Translations under genes and position numbers: made by a program | The notes under the pieces: generated by a model | Told to the model about the DNA's origin: nothing | The model's input: only the letters and a program-made list of their open reading frames with translations | Database searches by the model: none | Assembly: GCF_020297055.1 (NCBI RefSeq) | Contig: NZ_JAIXCQ010000008.1 | Coordinates: 1 to 64,000 of the forward strand | Length of the DNA: 64,000 nt | Direction: 5' to 3' | From: Isoptericola luteus | Lineage (GTDB): Bacteria; Actinomycetota; Actinomycetes; Actinomycetales; Cellulomonadaceae | Shown: in pieces, positions 51,840 through 60,143 of the stretch | How positions within the stretch are numbered: position 1 is the first letter of the stretch | Layout: each line of letters opens with the position of its first letter

Positions 51840-53446
51840 GGCCGACGGTGGGGCTCGCGCTCGGCGACCGGTACCGGCTCACGCGCCGGATCGCCGTCGG
51901 CGGCATGGGCGAGGTGTGGGTCGCCGACGACGGCTACCTCGGTCGCGAGGTCGCCGTGAAGGTGCTGCGCGAGGAGTACACGGGCAACGAGGACTTCCTG
52001 CGCCGGCTGCGCACCGAGGCCCGCAACAGCGCGGCGCTCAGCCACCCGAACATCGCGCAGATGTACGACTACGGCGAGCAGGACGGCGCCGGGTTCCTCG
52101 TCATGGAGCTTGTGCTCGGCGAGCCGCTCGCGGACCTGCTCGAGCGCGAGCCGGTGGTCTCCCCGCGCAAGCTGCTGCCGATCCTCGCGGCCACGGCCCG
52201 CGGCCTGCACCACGCGCACCTGGCGAAGGTGGTGCACCGCGACGTCAAGCCGGGCAACATCCTGCTGGAGCACGGCGGGAACGTGAAGATCACGGACTTC
52301 GGTGTCTCCCTCGCCGCGAACCAGGCACCGATGACCGCGACTGGCATGGTGATGGGCACGGCCCAATACCTCTCGCCGGAGCAGGCGGTGGGCCAGGCGG
52401 CCACCGCCGCCTCCGACCTGTACGCCCTCGGGATCGTCGCGTACGAGGCGACGGCCGGGAAGCGGCCGTTCACCGGCTCCACGCCCGTGGACATCGCCGT
52501 CGCGCACGTCAACGCGCAGGTCCCGCCCCTGCCGACGCACGTGCACCCGGGTCTGTCGTCCGTCATCGAGCGCATGCTGGAGAAGGACCCGTCCCGCCGT
52601 CCCACGTCCGCCGCGAAGCTCGCCGACGAGCTCGAGGAGCTCGCCCGGGACATCGCGCAGGACCCGCTCGGCGCCAGGTCCCGCGCGGCACGGCGTGCCG
52701 CGTCCACCCGCAGCCCGGGCGCCCGCGCCCCGCGGCCGGTCCCGGCGCACGCGGCCCCGTCCGGCGGGCAGGCGGGGCCGCCCACCCCCGTGTCGCCCAC
52801 ACCCGCCGTGGAGCGTCCCCGCGGGGCGCCCTTCGCCCCCGCCGCGCGCTCGGGCGCCCCGTCCAAGGCGCCGTCGGACGCGCCCTCGACGACGGACCCG
52901 GACCTCGATGACGCCGTGGACGCCGCCCCGGAGCCGCGCGCACGGGCGTACCCGCTGCGTCGCGACGTGCGCGCCGGGGCCCACGATCAGCGCCGGCCCC
53001 AGACTCCCCGGAGCGCGCCGTCGGCCGCCGCCCCGCCCAAGCGCACGTCCACCACGACCGGCCAGCGGTTCGGGCCGCTGGGCCGCATGTCCTGGCCACT
53101 GCTCGCCCTCATCGGCCTGCTCGCGGTGCTGCTCCTCGCCACCCTGGTGCAGAGCCTCACGTCCGGGGACGGCTCGGCCGCGGCCGTGATCCTCGCGCTG
53201 CCCCTGGCCTCGGCCCGCCGACGCCTGCATACCCCCTATGCTGCGGAGGCAGGCCCGCCGTCGGGCCCGCACGACACCGGCCCGCACCCGGCCGGCTCCC
53301 TCACGACCGGTTCGACGGCGGCCGGTACGACGATGTCCGGCCGTGACCACACGACCGTGCACGCGAGCGTCGGTCCCGACTCTGGGATGATGCTCCGAGA
53401 GCCGTCGCGCGCCCCGCGCGCGACCATGACCGAGAAGGACATCTGA
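51836..53446 (+). CDS. pknA: Ser/Thr protein kinase PknA
   Basis: The 536-residue Hanks-type kinase has the glycine loop AVGGMGEVW, Lys42, HRDVKPGN with Asp136 and DFG at 154-156, followed by GTAQYLSPEQ and the helix-rich C-lobe to about 275. A proline/alanine-rich juxtamembrane stretch leads to one membrane helix (about 420-441) and an unusual 95-residue extracytoplasmic tail without PASTA domains. ATG at 51836 overlaps the pbpA stop (ATGA). It controls cell shape and division with PknB. Confidence 0.93.
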   Translation: MRPTVGLALGDRYRLTRRIAVGGMGEVWVADDGYLGREVAVKVLREEYTGNEDFLRRLRTEARNSAALSHPNIAQMYDYGEQDGAGFLVMELVLGEPLADLLEREPVVSPRKLLPILAATARGLHHAHLAKVVHRDVKPGNILLEHGGNVKITDFGVSLAANQAPMTATGMVMGTAQYLSPEQAVGQAATAASDLYALGIVAYEATAGKRPFTGSTPVDIAVAHVNAQVPPLPTHVHPGLSSVIERMLEKDPSRRPTSAAKLADELEELARDIAQDPLGARSRAARRAASTRSPGARAPRPVPAHAAPSGGQAGPPTPVSPTPAVERPRGAPFAPAARSGAPSKAPSDAPSTTDPDLDDAVDAAPEPRARAYPLRRDVRAGAHDQRRPQTPRSAPSAAAPPKRTSTTTGQRFGPLGRMSWPLLALIGLLAVLLLATLVQSLTSGDGSAAAVILALPLASARRRLHTPYAAEAGPPSGPHDTGPHPAGSLTTGSTAAGTTMSGRDHTTVHASVGPDSGMMLREPSRAPRATMTEKDI

Positions 53447-55489
53447 GTGGTGGACAACACGCCCCGGGTACTCGCGGGCCGGTACGAGGTCGGTGAGCTC
53501 ATCGGCCGCGGTGGCATGGCCGAGGTGCACATCGGGCACGACACCCGCCTCGGTCGCACCGTCGCGATCAAGGTCCTGCGGTCCGACCTCGCGCGGGACC
53601 CGTCGTTCCTCGCCCGCTTCCGGCGCGAGGCGCAGTCCGCGGCCGCGCTCAACCACCCGGCCATCGTCGCGGTCTACGACACCGGCGAGGACACGCACAC
53701 GGACACGCAGGGCGCGTCCGTGCACGTGCCGTTCATCGTCATGGAGTACGTCGAGGGCCACACCGTCCGCGACATCCTGCAGGACGGCGCGGCCGTGCCG
53801 ATCGAGGAGGCCGTGGAGATCACGGCGGGCATCCTCAGCGCGCTCGAGTACTCGCACCATGCCGGCATCGTCCACCGCGACATCAAGCCCGCGAACGTCA
53901 TGATCACGCCCACCGGCGCGGTCAAGGTGATGGACTTCGGCATCGCGCGTGCCATGGCCGACTCGGCCGCGACCATGACGCAGACGCACGCCGTCATCGG
54001 CACCGCGCAGTACCTCTCGCCGGAGCAGGCTCGCGGCGAGCAGGTCGACACCCGCAGCGACCTGTACTCCACCGGCTGCGTGCTCTTCGAGCTGCTCACC
54101 GGCCGACCGCCGTTCATCGGCGACTCGCCCGTCGCCGTGGCGTACCAGCACGTGGGGCAGGCCCCGCAGCGGCCGAGCGAGATCGCCTCCGACGTGCCGG
54201 AGGTGCTCGACCGCGTCACCCTCAAAGCGCTGACGAAGGACCGTGAGGCGCGCTACTCCACCGCGGCGGAGTTCCGCGCCGACCTCGAGTCCGCGGTGCG
54301 GGGCGGGGCGGTGACGGCGCCGCTCATCGGCGCTGCCGCGGCCGGCGCCGCGACCACCCAGCTCATGGGCCAGCAGGGGGCGGGCACCCAGGTCATGGAC
54401 CCCGCCTCCCCGTGGGGATCCACGGGCGCGCTCGGGGTGACGCCGGACGGCGCCCCTGGCGAGCCGGAGGAGGAGAAGAGCCGCAAGGGGCTCATGTGGG
54501 CGCTGATCGCGATCGGCGTGATCGCCATCGCCACGCTCATCACGATTCTCGTCATCAACGGCGGTGACGACACGCCCGAGACCGTCGCCGTCCCGGTGCT
54601 CGAGCAGACGATCACGCCGGCGGAGGCCAAGGAGCGGATCGAGGGGGCCGGACTCGTCTACGACGAGGCCCGCGACACGGACTCCACCGAGAAGGAGGAC
54701 ACCTTCCTCGGCCAGAGCCCCGAGGGCGGCGCGACCGCCGAGAAGGGCTCCACCGTCACCGTGACCTTCTCCGCGGGCCCCAACACCGTCGCCGTCCCCG
54801 AGGTCGCCGGACTCTCCGAGGACGACGCCCGGGAGGCGATCGAGGAGGCCAACCTCGTCGTCGGCGACGTGGAGCGTGAGGACAGCAGGTCCGTCGAGGA
54901 GGACGACGTCATCCGGACGGAGCCCGAGGAGGGCAAGGCAGTCACCGCGGGCGACTCGATCGACCTCTTCGTGTCGACCGGTCAGGTCACCCTGCCGAAC
55001 CTCGTCGGCAAGTCGGAGTCCAGCGCCACGGCGGCGCTCGACGAGCTCGACCTCGACGCACAGACCAGCACCGAGGAGAGCGACGAGGAGCCGGGCACCG
55101 TCATCCGGCAGGAGCCCAGCGCCGGGTCGGTACCGCAGAACTCCAGCGTCCGGCTCATCATCGCCAAGGAGGCCGCCCCGGAGACCAGCCAGGTCCCCAA
55201 CGTGGTCGGGATGACGAACGAGGAGGCCGTCGAGTCCATCGGGGGGAGCGCCCTGAGCCCCTTCCCGTCGACGGCACCGTCCGACACCGTCTGCCCCAAC
55301 ATCGTCATCAGCCAGGACCCGGAACCCGGCACGGAGCTCGAGCTGAGCAGCCGGGTGAGTTACGTCGTCTCGACCGGCCCGGGCGAGAACTGCGGTGACG
55401 ACGGCGGCGGGACCGACCCGTCCGGCCCCCCGGACGACGGCGGCGACGACGGCGGTCTGCTCGGTTCCGGCACGGAGGACCAGGGCTAG
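53447..55489 (+). CDS. pknB: Ser/Thr protein kinase PknB with PASTA domains
   Basis: The 680-residue receptor kinase has IGRGGMAEVHIG, Lys42, His143-Arg-Asp145 (HRDIKPAN) and MDFGIARAMA, one membrane helix (about 347-370) and four extracytoplasmic PASTA repeats (375-660), which bind peptidoglycan fragments or lipid II. A short Gly/Asp-rich tail closes it. GTG at 53447 directly follows the pknA stop, with AGAAGGA upstream; a second GTG at 53450 is equally possible. It is the last gene of the operon and ends before a strong terminator. Confidence 0.95.
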   Translation: MVDNTPRVLAGRYEVGELIGRGGMAEVHIGHDTRLGRTVAIKVLRSDLARDPSFLARFRREAQSAAALNHPAIVAVYDTGEDTHTDTQGASVHVPFIVMEYVEGHTVRDILQDGAAVPIEEAVEITAGILSALEYSHHAGIVHRDIKPANVMITPTGAVKVMDFGIARAMADSAATMTQTHAVIGTAQYLSPEQARGEQVDTRSDLYSTGCVLFELLTGRPPFIGDSPVAVAYQHVGQAPQRPSEIASDVPEVLDRVTLKALTKDREARYSTAAEFRADLESAVRGGAVTAPLIGAAAAGAATTQLMGQQGAGTQVMDPASPWGSTGALGVTPDGAPGEPEEEKSRKGLMWALIAIGVIAIATLITILVINGGDDTPETVAVPVLEQTITPAEAKERIEGAGLVYDEARDTDSTEKEDTFLGQSPEGGATAEKGSTVTVTFSAGPNTVAVPEVAGLSEDDAREAIEEANLVVGDVEREDSRSVEEDDVIRTEPEEGKAVTAGDSIDLFVSTGQVTLPNLVGKSESSATAALDELDLDAQTSTEESDEEPGTVIRQEPSAGSVPQNSSVRLIIAKEAAPETSQVPNVVGMTNEEAVESIGGSALSPFPSTAPSDTVCPNIVISQDPEPGTELELSSRVSYVVSTGPGENCGDDGGGTDPSGPPDDGGDDGGLLGSGTEDQG

Positions 55490-55499
55490 CACGAACGAC

Positions 55500-55549
55500 C
55501 GGAACGACGCGGCGCCCGGATCCTGAGGTCCGGGCGCCGCGTCGTTCCG
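55500..55549. terminator. Bidirectional terminator between pknB and pabA
   Basis: A 20-bp perfect stem (55501-55520 and 55529-55548), plus one closing pair, has an 8-base loop. It separates the convergent pknB and pabA genes. Confidence 0.8.
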
Positions 55550-55592
55550 TGCTGCGTCGTTCCGTGCTGCGTCGTTCCGTGCTGCGTCGTGG
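55549..55592. repeat. Tandem 15-bp repeats after the pknB terminator
   Basis: GTGCTGCGTCGTTCC repeats at 55549-55563 and 55564-55578, with a third partial copy to 55590. The unit also matches the outer arm of the terminator stem. Confidence 0.7.
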
Positions 55593-55607
55593 CCGGGCGG
55601 CGAGCGG

Positions 55608-56282
55608 TCAGCTCTGGTGGACGAGGGGGGCCATGCCGCGCGACCGCTCCACCGCGCCATCGTCCCCGCACACGGCGAGCCAGTTGGCGAGCAGCCGGTG
55701 GCCGCCCTCGGTGAGCACCGACTCCGGGTGGAACTGCACCCCGTGGAGCGGCAGCTCCCGGTGCTGCACGCCCATGACGACTCCCGACGCCGTGGTGCCG
55801 GTGACCTCGAGCTCGGCCGGCACCGTCTCCGGGAGCACGGCGAGCGAGTGGTAGCGGGTCGCGGTGAACGGCGTGGCAAGACCGTCGAGCACCCCGTCGC
55901 CGTCGTGCTCCACGAGGCTCGTCTTGCCGTGCATGAGCTCGGGCGCGTGCGCGACGGTGGCCCCGTAGACCTCGGCGAGCGCCTGGTGCCCCAGGCAGAC
56001 CCCGAGCATCGGCGTGCGCGACCGCGCGCAGGCGCGGATGACGTCCTCCGACGCGCCGGCCTCCTTGGGCGTACCCGGACCGGGCGAGACGAGCACGCCG
56101 TCGAACGCCGTCCCGTCCTCGTCGTGGAAGACGCCGTCCGCGTCGGGCTCGGGCACGGCGTCGTTGCGCACGACGACCGTGCGTGCCCCGAGCTGGTCGA
56201 GGTAGCCGACGATCGTGTAGACGAACGAGTCGTAGTTGTCGACCACGAGGATCCGCGGTCCGGTGACGGGGGCTTCGGTCAT
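55608..56282 (-). CDS. pabA: Glutamine amidotransferase (anthranilate / aminodeoxychorismate synthase component II)
   Basis: The 224-residue class I glutaminase has DNYDSFVYTIVGYL at the start, Cys96 in GVCLGHQALAEV and the His/Glu pair in GVQFHPESVLTEGG. It supplies ammonia from glutamine for p-aminobenzoate or anthranilate synthesis; this locus is called trpG in mycobacteria and pabA elsewhere, and both uses are possible. ATG at 56282 overlaps the stop of the upstream small membrane gene (ATGA). Confidence 0.9.
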   Translation of the reverse strand: MTEAPVTGPRILVVDNYDSFVYTIVGYLDQLGARTVVVRNDAVPEPDADGVFHDEDGTAFDGVLVSPGPGTPKEAGASEDVIRACARSRTPMLGVCLGHQALAEVYGATVAHAPELMHGKTSLVEHDGDGVLDGLATPFTATRYHSLAVLPETVPAELEVTGTTASGVVMGVQHRELPLHGVQFHPESVLTEGGHRLLANWLAVCGDDGAVERSRGMAPLVHQS

Positions 56283-56446
56283 GATGTGCTCGCCTCGACG
56301 GTGTTGTCGTTCATGGGGACGTACTCGGAGGCCCACGGGAACACCCACTCGAAGCAGGCCGCCACGAGCGCGACCACCAGCACGAGCAGGATGACCACCC
56401 GCAGCCACACGGGACCGGGGAGTACACGCCAGAGTGCTCCGTACAC
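56279..56446 (-). CDS. Conserved small membrane protein between srtE and pabA
   Basis: The 55-residue protein, too short for most gene finders, starts GTG at 56446 with AGGAGGTG upstream. It reads YGALWRVLPGPVWLRVVILL, then a hydrophobic helix to CFEWVFPWASEYVP and a polar end. Proteins of this pattern sit between sortase E and pabA in many actinobacteria. Its start follows the srtE stop immediately and its stop overlaps the pabA start, so it is locked in the operon. The function is unknown; a role beside the sortase is only a guess. Confidence 0.8.
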   Translation of the reverse strand: MYGALWRVLPGPVWLRVVILLVLVVALVAACFEWVFPWASEYVPMNDNTVEASTS

Positions 56447-57313
56447 CTAGGACACCTCCTGGAGGGGCGTGGTGGCCGCGGCCGTGCCGGACGGCTCGAT
56501 CCCGGCGTCGAGCAGCTCGGCCGGCGTGCCCTCCTCCACGGGCGCCCAGTAGTCGAGCTCGCCGTGCACGATGTAGCGCTGGGCCGCCGAGTACATCGGG
56601 TGGCACGCGGTCATGGTCATGAACCGCTGGGTGAGCTCCGGGATCTCCTCGCCGGGCATGAGGCCGGGCACCGGGGAGATCACCTCGATCTGGGACGGGT
56701 TGACGATCTGGTGGCTCGTGACCCGGTAGACGTACCAGGTGTCTGCGGTCCGGACCACGAGCGGGTCCCCCTCGGTGAGGTCCGCGACCTGGTGGTACGG
56801 CTTGCCGTACGTGGTGCGGTGCCCCGCGGAGGCGAAGTTGCCCACGTCCCCGGGCATGGCGGTCTCGGGGTAGTGCCCGATGCCGAGGCGGTCGAGGATG
56901 CTCGCCTTGTCCACCCCCTGGGCGATGGGCTCGACATAGTCCTCGCCGAACCGCGGCACGTAGAGCTTGGCGAAGACCTCACCGGTCTCCGGCTCGTCCA
57001 TCACCGGCGGGTCCTCGCGGTGCTCGGACGCGACGGCAGGACCGGCGTCGTCCTCCACGATCACGGGAGGCTCGGGCCACTCGAGCTCGGCCAGGACCTG
57101 CTGGTGCACGCGGTCGGCCTGGACGTCCGTCCACCACAGCTGCCAGACGACGAACAGGCCCAGCACCACGCCCGCCGTGATGAACAGCTCGCCGATCACG
57201 CCGACGACGGTGCTCACCGCGCCGCGCCGCGGCGCCGGGCGCCCGTGCAGGGCTGAGCTGGCGCGCGGGCTCGGGCCGCGCGCGTGGGCGGGGGCGCGCC
57301 GGCCGTCGCTCAC
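56447..57313 (-). CDS. srtE: Class E sortase
   Basis: The 288-residue transpeptidase has a basic N-terminus, one membrane helix (about 37-58, GVIGELFITAGVVLGLFVVW) and the sortase barrel with His165 (FASAGHRTTYG), Cys237 in MTMTACHPMY and Arg246 in QRYIVHG. It attaches LAXTG-type proteins to the cell wall. GTG at 57313 overlaps the DUF881 stop by 4 bases (GTGA). Confidence 0.93.
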   Translation of the reverse strand: MSDGRRAPAHARGPSPRASSALHGRPAPRRGAVSTVVGVIGELFITAGVVLGLFVVWQLWWTDVQADRVHQQVLAELEWPEPPVIVEDDAGPAVASEHREDPPVMDEPETGEVFAKLYVPRFGEDYVEPIAQGVDKASILDRLGIGHYPETAMPGDVGNFASAGHRTTYGKPYHQVADLTEGDPLVVRTADTWYVYRVTSHQIVNPSQIEVISPVPGLMPGEEIPELTQRFMTMTACHPMYSAAQRYIVHGELDYWAPVEEGTPAELLDAGIEPSGTAAATTPLQEVS

Positions 57314-58041
57314 GAGAACACGTCCGTGTCGTCGGGGGCCGTCGCGTACTGCAGCTCGGAGCTCCCGGTGTACGCCGGGAGCTCGAGGTCAGTCGACGAC
57401 GCGACCGACCAGCCGAGGGCGACCCAGTCCACGTACTGCCGGTAGATGTCCACACCGGGGGAGGCGTCGAGGGCGGCCTGGAGCTGGTCCGGGTCGCCGA
57501 CGGCCTCGATGACGTACGGCGGGGAGAAGACCTTGCCGTGCAGCAGCAGGATGTTGCCGGAGCACCGGAACGCCGAGGTGGAGGTGACCCGTTCGCCCTG
57601 GAGCGTCATCGCCTCGGCGCCGCCGGCCCACAGGGCGTTGATGACGTGCTGGATGTCCTGCTGGTGGACGACGAGGTCGTCGACGCGCACGCCGGAGATG
57701 GACCGGCTCGACGCCGGGGCGTCGTCGAGCGAGACCGTCAGGCCGGGGCCGTCGACGGGCAGCGCCCCGGAGACCACCGACTCGCGTGCGACGAGGTTCG
57801 CGGCCCGCTCGGGCAGGTCGGCGTTCGCCTGCTCGCCGAGGTCCTCGATCTCGGCCTCGAGAGAGTTCATCCGGTCCGCGAGCTCGCTGACCCGCTCGGA
57901 CTCGGAACTCACGACCTCCGCGAGGTCCTGCGGGGCGCGGCTGTCACCGGCGTCGGCAAGCCGCGCGCTCGTGCTGAAGAGCAGCCCGGCAGAGGCCAGG
58001 ACGCACGTGACCGACAGGGTCGACCGCAGTCGTCGGTTCAT
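57310..58041 (-). CDS. DUF881 membrane-anchored protein
   Basis: The 243-residue protein has an N-terminal signal anchor (LRSTLSVTCVLASAGLLFST), a coiled-coil stretch (ESERVSELADRMNSLEAEIE) and the DUF881 domain with GPGLTVSLDDAP, VVHQQDIQHVINALWAGGAE and RCSGNILLLHGKVFSPPYVI. The family is linked to actinobacterial cell division genes, but its role is unknown. It opens the DUF881-srtE-pabA operon and diverges from crgA. Confidence 0.92.
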   Translation of the reverse strand: MNRRLRSTLSVTCVLASAGLLFSTSARLADAGDSRAPQDLAEVVSSESERVSELADRMNSLEAEIEDLGEQANADLPERAANLVARESVVSGALPVDGPGLTVSLDDAPASSRSISGVRVDDLVVHQQDIQHVINALWAGGAEAMTLQGERVTSTSAFRCSGNILLLHGKVFSPPYVIEAVGDPDQLQAALDASPGVDIYRQYVDWVALGWSVASSTDLELPAYTGSSELQYATAPDDTDVFS

Positions 58042-58196
58042 GTGGGCCCCTTTCTGCCACGCTCGCCGGTTGTTCCGGACCGGACCACCGGTCCCGCAGG
58101 GTCCTGTCGACGACTACGCTAGTCGACGGAACCGTAGACGTCGGCGGGCGACCGCCCTCCGACCGTCGCCCCGCACGCCCGGACAGGAGCCTTCCC

Positions 58197-58457
58197 GTGC
58201 CCGAGTCGAAGTCCCGCAAGAAGAAGGTCGTTCCCGCCGGTCCGGCGGAGACGGCCTCGGCCAAGCCGCAGGGCAACCCGCGCTGGCTCGTGCCCACCAT
58301 GCTCGGCCTCATGCTGGCCGGTCTCGCGTGGATCGTCACGTACTACCTCACCGCACCCGGCATGGGCCTACCCATCCCGGCGCTCGGCGGATGGAACCTG
58401 GCGGTCGGCTTCGTGCTCATCATCGCCGGGTTCGGTCTCACCACACGCTGGCGCTGA
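58197..58457 (+). CDS. crgA: Cell division protein CrgA
   Basis: The 86-residue protein has a basic N-terminus (PESKSRKKKVVPAGPAE) and two membrane helices, LVPTMLGLMLAGLAWIVTYY and WNLAVGFVLIIAGFGLTTRW, typical of CrgA, which regulates FtsZ assembly and recruits septal proteins. GTG at 58197 has AGGAG 7 bases upstream. Confidence 0.95.
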   Translation: MPESKSRKKKVVPAGPAETASAKPQGNPRWLVPTMLGLMLAGLAWIVTYYLTAPGMGLPIPALGGWNLAVGFVLIIAGFGLTTRWR

Positions 58458-58496
58458 CGCGCCCCGGTCTACCGTCGAGAGTTCCACGGGTGTAGT

Positions 58497-58522
58497 TCCA
58501 CAGCTGTGAGCAACCCTGTGGA
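58497..58522. terminator. Weak hairpin between crgA and the rhomboid gene
   Basis: TCCACAG (58497-58503) pairs with CTGTGGA (58516-58522) between the two convergent genes. It is short and lacks a T tract. Confidence 0.35.
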
Positions 58523-58528
58523 CGACGG

Positions 58529-59398
58529 TCAGAGCAGGCCGATGGACGTGTACTTCCAGACCGTGGCGGCGACGAGGACGACGCCGACCAGAGCGGGCAC
58601 CGCCCACCCCACGAGCCGCTGGCGTTCGCGGGGCGCCCAGGCGTAGGCGGCGCCGATGGCGAGCCCGACGACGAGCCCGCCCACGTGCGCCTCCCAGGCG
58701 ATCCCGGGGACGAAGAACGGGATCGCCATGTTGATGGCGATGAGCACGACGATCTGCGTCGCACTGCGCCCCGTGCGCCGCAGCACCGGGATGATCGCGC
58801 CGAACAGGCCGAAGACGGCGCCCGAGGCCCCGACCACCTCCGTGGTCCAGCCCTCGTAGGTCGGCGGGGTCAGCAGCAGCACGCCCACCGAGCCGCCGAC
58901 GGCGGCCAGGACGTAGAGCGCCACGAAGCGCGCCCTCCCGAAGGCCTGCTCGAGGAACGGCCCGAGGAGCCAGAGCGCATACATGTTGAACAGGATGTGC
59001 ATGATGCTGGTCGAGTGCAGGAACGCCGCGGTGAGGAACCGCCACGGCTCCACCGACCCCGCGTACGGGCTGTAGGCCCACTGGGATGTCCACAGGCCGG
59101 CGGTCACGAGCTGCAGCACCCAGCTCACGACGCAGATCCCGATGATCGTCAGGGTGACGACCGGGCGACCGCCCCGGACGGTCCCGCCGAAGATCGTCCG
59201 CGTGGCCGGCATCTGGCGCGCGGCCTGCGCCACGCAGTCCACGCACTGGATCCCCACGGCCGCGGGCCGCTGGCACTCGGGGCACGTCGGCCGGCCGCAG
59301 CGCTGGCAGCGCACGTAGGAGACCCGGTCGGGGTGCCGCGGGCAGACCGGCGGCGCCCCGGCCCGGCCGGGCTGCGCGGCGGGTGGCGGTGTCGAGAT
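58529..59398 (-). CDS. Rhomboid-family intramembrane serine protease
   Basis: The 289-residue protein has an N-terminal zinc-ribbon/B-box-like part (CPRHPDRVSYVRCQRCGRPT, then CPECQRPAAVGIQCVDC) and a six-TM rhomboid domain with the catalytic Ser in VGASGAVFGLFG and His in AHVGGLVVG. No ATG, GTG or TTG exists in frame between the preceding terminator and the zinc part. The best start is ATC at 59398, 7 bases after the ribosome site GGAGGG (minus strand, 59411-59406). This is either a rare ATC start or a sequencing error. The frame extends upstream into ppiA only by chance. Confidence 0.85.
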   Translation of the reverse strand: MSTPPPAAQPGRAGAPPVCPRHPDRVSYVRCQRCGRPTCPECQRPAAVGIQCVDCVAQAARQMPATRTIFGGTVRGGRPVVTLTIIGICVVSWVLQLVTAGLWTSQWAYSPYAGSVEPWRFLTAAFLHSTSIMHILFNMYALWLLGPFLEQAFGRARFVALYVLAAVGGSVGVLLLTPPTYEGWTTEVVGASGAVFGLFGAIIPVLRRTGRSATQIVVLIAINMAIPFFVPGIAWEAHVGGLVVGLAIGAAYAWAPRERQRLVGWAVPALVGVVLVAATVWKYTSIGLL

Positions 59399-59431
59399 GG
59401 CTCGGCCCTCCGGGTCGATCCCGTGGTGAGC

Positions 59432-59475
59432 GGGCGTCGGGCCCGCTTCCGATCCCGGAAGCAGGCCCGACGCCC
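59432..59475 (-). terminator. Terminator of the peptidyl-prolyl isomerase gene
   Basis: A 19-bp stem with one mismatch (59432-59450 and 59457-59475) has a 6-base loop. It lies just after the isomerase stop on the minus strand and before the rhomboid gene. Confidence 0.75.
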
Positions 59476-59495
59476 CCCACAGCGTGAACGGGGTG

Positions 59496-60035
59496 TCAGT
59501 CCTCGATGGTGACGCTGTTGATGACGATGTCCGTCTTCGGGCGGTCACCGGGGCGCGTCGGCGTGTTGCCGATCGCGTCGACGACGGCGCGGGACTCGTC
59601 GTCCGCGACCTTGCCGAAGATCGAGTGCTTGCCGGTGAGCCACGGGGTCGCGGCCGTGGTGATGAAGAACTGCGAGCCGTTGGTGCCCTCGACCGCGCCC
59701 GTCACGGGGTTGCGGCGCTTGCCCGCGTTCGCCATCGCGAGGATGTACTTCTCCGTGAAGGCGAGCTCCGGGTGGATCTCGTCGTCGAAGGTGAACCCGG
59801 GGCCGCCCGTCCCGGTGCCCAGCGGGTCCCCGCCCTGGATCATGAAGTTGTCGATGACACGGTGGAAGATCACGCCGTCGTACAGGGGGTCGTTCCGCTC
59901 GGCGCCCGTGCTCGGGTCCGTCCACGTCTTGGTGCCCTTCGCGAGACCGACGAAGTTGTCGACGGTCTTGGGCGCGTGGTTCGGCAGCAGCTCGATCCGG
60001 ATGTCACCGGCCGTGGTGTGGAGGGTTGCGAACAT
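59496..60035 (-). CDS. ppiA: Cyclophilin-type peptidyl-prolyl cis-trans isomerase
   Basis: The 179-residue protein begins TTAGDIRIELLPNHAPKTVD and has the cyclophilin core VIFHRVIDNFMIQGGDPLGT, NGSQFFITTAATPWLTGKHS and IFGKVADD, with active-site Arg and Phe in place. No signal peptide is present, so it is cytoplasmic. ATG at 60035 has GAGAGGA upstream. Its position near gyrA matches mycobacterial ppiA. Confidence 0.95.
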   Translation of the reverse strand: MFATLHTTAGDIRIELLPNHAPKTVDNFVGLAKGTKTWTDPSTGAERNDPLYDGVIFHRVIDNFMIQGGDPLGTGTGGPGFTFDDEIHPELAFTEKYILAMANAGKRRNPVTGAVEGTNGSQFFITTAATPWLTGKHSIFGKVADDESRAVVDAIGNTPTRPGDRPKTDIVINSVTIED

Positions 60036-60143
60036 GACGTCATCCTCTCACCGATCACCCCTCGGCCGCGTCTGCGCACCTCCTCCACGGACCCGCCGCA
60101 GCGTGCCCCTGCAGGCCGTGCGACCTGGTGGCAGAGTGGGCCC

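Noticed and set aside
59399-59548. Fifty extra N-terminal codons of the rhomboid protein
   Set aside because: They overlap the 3' end of the isomerase gene and its terminator in another frame, so they cannot be the natural start.
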